Source: Nocardioidaceae bacterium UBA4001
GTDB taxonomy: Bacteria > Actinomycetota > Actinomycetes > Propionibacteriales > Nocardioidaceae
Length of the DNA: 17,448 bases
Reading direction: 5' to 3'
NCBI GenBank assembly: GCA_002384855.1
Contig: DGBP01000018.1
Span: 1 to 17,448 of the forward strand
Under the pieces are notes generated by a model. That model was not told the origin of the DNA. It ran no database searches and was given only the letters and a program-made list of their open reading frames with translations. Of the stretch, positions 15,391 to 17,448 are shown piece by piece (position 1 is the stretch's first letter; every line of letters starts with the position of its first letter). A program made the translations under genes and the position numbers.

Positions 15391-15406
15391 CCGCAGGAGC
15401 CGACGG
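15372..15406. terminator. Bidirectional terminator-like hairpin between convergent operons
   Basis: CCGTCGGCTCC (15372-15382) and GGAGCCGACGG (15396-15406) form a perfect 11-bp stem with a 13-nt loop. The stop codon of the [2Fe-2S] protein (15388-15390) lies in the loop, and the cbtA stop begins at 15428 on the other strand. Neither side has a clear T run, as is common for GC-rich actinobacterial terminators. Confidence 0.65.
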
Positions 15407-15427
15407 GGAAGTTCGCGCGATTCGCGG

Positions 15428-16249
15428 TCAGAGGCTCGCGGCGAGCGCCCGACGCTGGGCCTGCGCCGTCTCTGCGGCGTAGAGCCGCCCGACAAGTCCG
15501 GTGAGCACCACACCCATCACGCCCCACATCGTCGTCAGCGTGAACAGGGACGCCCGGCGGAAGAACCACAGCGTGTCGCCCGGGAAGCCACCGACCTCGT
15601 TGACTGTGGCGAACAGATGGCCGACGACGACCATGACTGCCAGGTAGCCGCCCGCCCCGGCGACAACGCCGCCGTAGGTGCCGATGCGCTCGCGCAGCCG
15701 CAGCGCGGCGTACGTCGCGGCAACGGCCGCAAGGACCGAGACGACGACGAAGCCGAAGTAGAGCGCGGTCCGGTCGCCGATGGTGTCGCCGCTCCCGACG
15801 GCCGGCGGGCTCGCCGGGTACTTCAGGAACGGCACCAGGGCGTAGGCGACGAAGCCGAGCAAGGTGACCAGGGCGGTGGACTGGCCGGGCTGAAGCCGCC
15901 CGATGCGGCCGGCGGTGCCGGCCGCGATGAGGGCGACGATGCCGCCCAGCGCGACACCGACGGCGAGGCTGCCGGTGAGCAGCCCCCAGGTCCGCTGCGT
16001 GTCCCGAGAAACCTCCGTGCCCTCGCCCTCGTCACCGTGGGAGTAGCGGTGCGTGTGGGGGTGGCCGCCGGCGGCCTCGTCGCGATGGTCGTGGGACGTC
16101 TCGGCCGGCGCCTCGTCGGTGCCCGACTCCTCGAGGACGATGGCCGCCTCGACGTGGGGCTCGCCTACCCAGTAGGCGACGAAGAAGGTGGCGATACCGG
16201 CAACCAAGCCGGCGACCAGACCCCGGATGAGGAATGCTCGTACAGTCAT
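15428..16249 (-). CDS. cbtA: Cobalt transporter subunit CbtA
   Basis: Predicted inner-membrane cobalt importer component found under B12 riboswitches. 273 residues with about five or six hydrophobic segments: residues 6-28, about 89-111, 125-141, 162-184, 194-216 and 235-256. Between the first two is a long charged loop (about 30-85) with a histidine-rich stretch, H53, H55, H63, H65, H67 and H71, alternating with Asp and Glu, a likely metal-binding surface. Other typical pieces are the proline-rich FLKYPASPPAVG after the third segment and GHLFATVNEVGGFPGD. ATG 16249 has only a weak GGAAC ribosome site. It follows cbtB after an unusually structured 134-bp gap, so its level relative to CbtB may be set post-transcriptionally. 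Confidence 0.93.
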   Translation of the reverse strand: MTVRAFLIRGLVAGLVAGIATFFVAYWVGEPHVEAAIVLEESGTDEAPAETSHDHRDEAAGGHPHTHRYSHGDEGEGTEVSRDTQRTWGLLTGSLAVGVALGGIVALIAAGTAGRIGRLQPGQSTALVTLLGFVAYALVPFLKYPASPPAVGSGDTIGDRTALYFGFVVVSVLAAVAATYAALRLRERIGTYGGVVAGAGGYLAVMVVVGHLFATVNEVGGFPGDTLWFFRRASLFTLTTMWGVMGVVLTGLVGRLYAAETAQAQRRALAASL

Positions 16250-16270
16250 GCTGGTTCCGTTCAGGAAGCA

Positions 16271-16296
16271 GCGCGGCGCCGACGTCGGCGCCGCGC
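16271..16296. repeat. 26-bp perfect palindrome in cbtB-cbtA spacer
   Basis: Bases 16271-16283 are the exact reverse complement of 16284-16296. In RNA this folds to a very GC-rich stem of about 11 bp with a 4-nt loop. It lies about 20 bp before the cbtA ATG, nearest of four hairpins to that gene. On the minus strand it is followed by TGCTTCC, not a T run, so it is not a standard terminator. Confidence 0.8.
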
Positions 16297-16314
16297 GCGA
16301 AAAGGGTCGTCAAC

Positions 16315-16338
16315 GGCCCCGCTGCGTCGCGCGGGGTC
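16315..16338 (-). repeat. Intercistronic hairpin (8-bp stem)
   Basis: 16315-16322 pairs with 16331-16338 (core CCCCGC/GCGGGG, with one G-U pair in the extension) around an 8-nt loop. It is one of four consecutive inverted repeats in the cbtB-cbtA spacer. GC-rich sequence forms such stems readily, so taken alone the support is moderate. Confidence 0.55.
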
Positions 16339-16344
16339 GGCTGT

Positions 16345-16358
16345 CGCGCCGAAGCGCG
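16345..16358 (-). repeat. Hairpin with UUCG tetraloop
   Basis: On the minus strand, the direction of cbtBA transcription, the sequence reads CGCGC-TTCG-GCGCG, a 5-bp GC stem closed by the very stable C(UUCG)G tetraloop. The tetraloop exists only in this orientation; the plus strand would give CGAA. It is second in the series after the cbtB stop. Confidence 0.6.
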
Positions 16359-16368
16359 GTCAGACCTC

Positions 16369-16384
16369 AGCCTGGAGCCAGGCT
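16369..16384 (-). repeat. Hairpin at the cbtB stop codon
   Basis: AGCCTGG and CCAGGCT flank a 2-nt centre, realistically a 6-bp stem with a 4-nt loop. One arm touches the last base of the cbtB stop codon (16384-16386). It is the first of four hairpins between cbtB and cbtA. Confidence 0.6.
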
Positions 16385-16602
16385 CAGTGGCAGGGGTAGC
16401 CGAGGAGGTGGCGTCCGTCGTGGACCCACTCGTGGACCGCACTGCCTGCCAGGAGGGAGACCGCGCCCTGGTCGGTGCTGACGAAGAAGAGCACCAGAGT
16501 GCAGAGCAGGCCGAAGAAGAGCGCCCACGGCGCGAGCCGGCCGAACGGAATGGTGGGAACGGAAGGGGCGCCGGCGACCGGCGCCGCAGAGACCTGCGAC
16601 AT
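16384..16602 (-). CDS. cbtB: Cobalt transporter subunit CbtB
   Basis: Small partner of CbtA, 72 residues. One transmembrane helix (about 24-42, PWALFFGLLCTLVLFFVS) is followed by a short tail with the family histidine motif HEWVHDGRHLLGYPCH (H57, H61, H65, H72), thought to bind cobalt. A low-complexity Ala/Pro/Ser N-terminus precedes the helix. ATG 16602 has a strong GAGGAGG four bases upstream. It is first in the cbtBA pair behind a cobalamin riboswitch, and the spacer to cbtA holds several hairpins. Confidence 0.94.
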   Translation of the reverse strand: MSQVSAAPVAGAPSVPTIPFGRLAPWALFFGLLCTLVLFFVSTDQGAVSLLAGSAVHEWVHDGRHLLGYPCH

Positions 16603-16655
16603 GTGTCCTCCTCAGGGATACGTGCGTCCCTGTTCGATGGGATGGATACGGACAC
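16603..16655 (-). promoter_or_regulatory. cbtB expression platform
   Basis: On the minus strand, CAGGGA and TCCCTG (16632-16627 with 16618-16613) form a 6-bp hairpin directly before the Shine-Dalgarno GAGGAGG (16613-16607). GTGTCC at the 3' edge of the aptamer (16655-16650) is complementary to GGACAC (16608-16603), which joins the Shine-Dalgarno to the ATG. This suggests ribosome-site masking, similar in plan to the cobN leader. No T run is present. Confidence 0.5.
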
Positions 16656-16745
16656 TCGGGTCTGACTCCACCGCCCGGAGGCGATGTCACAGTAGCGCGA
16701 CTGTGCCGGATTCCCACCGGCTTCCTCGTGCCCGTTAGCCGGATG
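16648..16745 (-). promoter_or_regulatory. Cobalamin riboswitch aptamer upstream of cbtBA
   Basis: Minus-strand reading gives CACGAGGAAGCCGGTGGGAA with a GCCGG/CCGGC stem, then CACAGTCGCGCTACTGTGA, and GGAGTCAGACCCGAG (16669-16655), matching the conserved cores of the B12 aptamer. Boundaries are approximate. Its 5' side reaches or overlaps the cobD stop (16735-16737), so the promoter must lie inside cobD or the riboswitch is carried on a cobD read-through transcript. It should shut off cobalt import when B12 is abundant. Confidence 0.92.
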
Positions 16746-17448
16746 CTATCGCACGCCGGCCCGCTGTGCGCCTGGCCACGAGCAGCGCACCAGATGCCGA
16801 CACGACCGCGCTGATGATGCCGACCCTGCGTGCGAGTCGGGCGGCTCGACCGATGTCCTCGGGTCGTACGGCCCGACCGTCGCCCATGAGGACCCGGTGC
16901 TCGAGTCGGTTGCCGTAGTAGCGGTTCGTGCCGCCCAGCCGGATGCCGAGCGCGCCGGCGAAGGTCGCCTCGACCACGCCGGCGTTGGGGCTCGGGTGGG
17001 CGCCGGCGTCGCGGCGCCAGGCCCGGACGGCGGCCCGTGCCGTGCGTGGCGAGGCGAGGAGCGTGGCGGCCCCGGCGAACCGGGAGCCGGGCAGGTTGAC
17101 CAGGTCATCGAAGCGCGCGGCGGCCCAGCCGAACCGCTCGTATCGGTCGTTGTGGTGGCCGACCATCGCGTCGAGAGTGTTGGCCGCGCGGTAGCCGAGC
17201 AGCCCCGGAACCCCACCAAGCGCACCCCACACGAGCGGTGCGACGACGGCGTCCGAGGTGTTCTCGGCGACCGACTCCACGACGGCCCGGGCGACCCCCG
17301 ACTCCTGCAGTGTCGAGGTGTCACGGCCCACGAGGTGGGTGAGGCGCCGACGGGCGGCCGGGAGGTCACCCGCCGTCAGGTGCGCGTCCACGGCGAGCGC
17401 CTCGCGCTCCAGCGAGCGACCACCGAGGACCGTCCAGGTCGCCACGGC
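16735..17448 (-). CDS. cobD: Adenosylcobinamide-phosphate synthase CobD/CbiB (5' end cut by window edge)
   Basis: Membrane enzyme that attaches aminopropanol (or its phosphate) to adenosylcobyric acid, giving adenosylcobinamide (phosphate). 237 codons of the C-terminal part are visible; the N-terminus lies beyond base 17448 and an internal GTG at 17445 is not the real start. Landmarks are LGGRSLEREA, VGRDTSTL, VESVAENTSDAVVAPLVWGA, GYRAANTLDAMVGH, FDDLVNLPGSRF, HPSPNAGVVEATFAGAL and LGGTNRYYGNRLEH, all strong family signatures. A hydrophobic segment near the end (VGIISAVVSASGALLVA) fits a final transmembrane helix. It ends with TAA at the beginning of the cbtBA riboswitch, so the three genes may share a transcript. 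CobD product feeds the CobU step. Confidence 0.96.
   Translation of the reverse strand, partial: AVATWTVLGGRSLEREALAVDAHLTAGDLPAARRRLTHLVGRDTSTLQESGVARAVVESVAENTSDAVVAPLVWGALGGVPGLLGYRAANTLDAMVGHHNDRYERFGWAAARFDDLVNLPGSRFAGAATLLASPRTARAAVRAWRRDAGAHPSPNAGVVEATFAGALGIRLGGTNRYYGNRLEHRVLMGDGRAVRPEDIGRAARLARRVGIISAVVSASGALLVARRTAGRRAIASG

Overview
The window is very GC-rich with strongly GC-biased third codon positions, overlapping start/stop codons and actinobacterial gene variants, which suggests an actinobacterium, plausibly near Nocardioides or another Propionibacteriales genus (inference from gene style only; no search was run). Apart from its regulatory spacers, the window holds two cofactor pathways: thiamine (bases 1 to about 5750) and cobalamin/B12 (5862 to 17448).

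Thiamine block, all minus strand. A TPP riboswitch (about 5648-5732) leads a seven-gene operon: thiE, thiO, thiS, thiG, a ThiE/TenI-fold paralog, thiD and thiC. Each junction overlaps by 4 nt (ATGA or GTGA), except thiD/thiC, which shares one base (TGATG). thiC runs off the left edge just after its C-terminal Fe-S cysteine motif. ThiO, ThiS and ThiG build the thiazole half, ThiC and ThiD the pyrimidine half, and ThiE joins them.

Cobalamin block. At 6620-6960 (minus) lies a decayed histidine-phosphatase gene whose ancestral stop overlaps the start of cobA (5862-6623, minus), the first committed SAM-dependent methylase. Divergently, a cobalamin riboswitch (about 6984-7077) precedes a plus-strand operon: cobN, cobF, a 2H phosphoesterase (2'-5' RNA ligase-like), cobQ, cobK, cobU and a CbiX-like/[2Fe-2S] protein. 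From cobF onward every junction overlaps by 1 or 4 nt. cobN and cobF indicate the aerobic (late cobalt insertion) route. The operon meets cbtA head-on at a strong hairpin (15372-15406). On the minus strand, cobD (cut by the right edge) is followed by a second cobalamin riboswitch that starts about at the cobD stop and controls cbtB and cbtA, a predicted cobalt importer. The cbtB-cbtA spacer holds four consecutive hairpins.

Logic: three vitamin riboswitches sit in 17 kb. B12 sensing is placed both on corrin-ring metallation (cobN operon) and on cobalt uptake (cbtBA). The least explained items are the 2H phosphoesterase inside the cob operon, the CbiX-like/[2Fe-2S] protein, the ThiE-fold paralog lacking signature residues, the structured cbtB-cbtA spacer, and the phosphatase pseudogene. 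I saw no rRNA, tRNA, CRISPR array, insertion sequence or phage gene.
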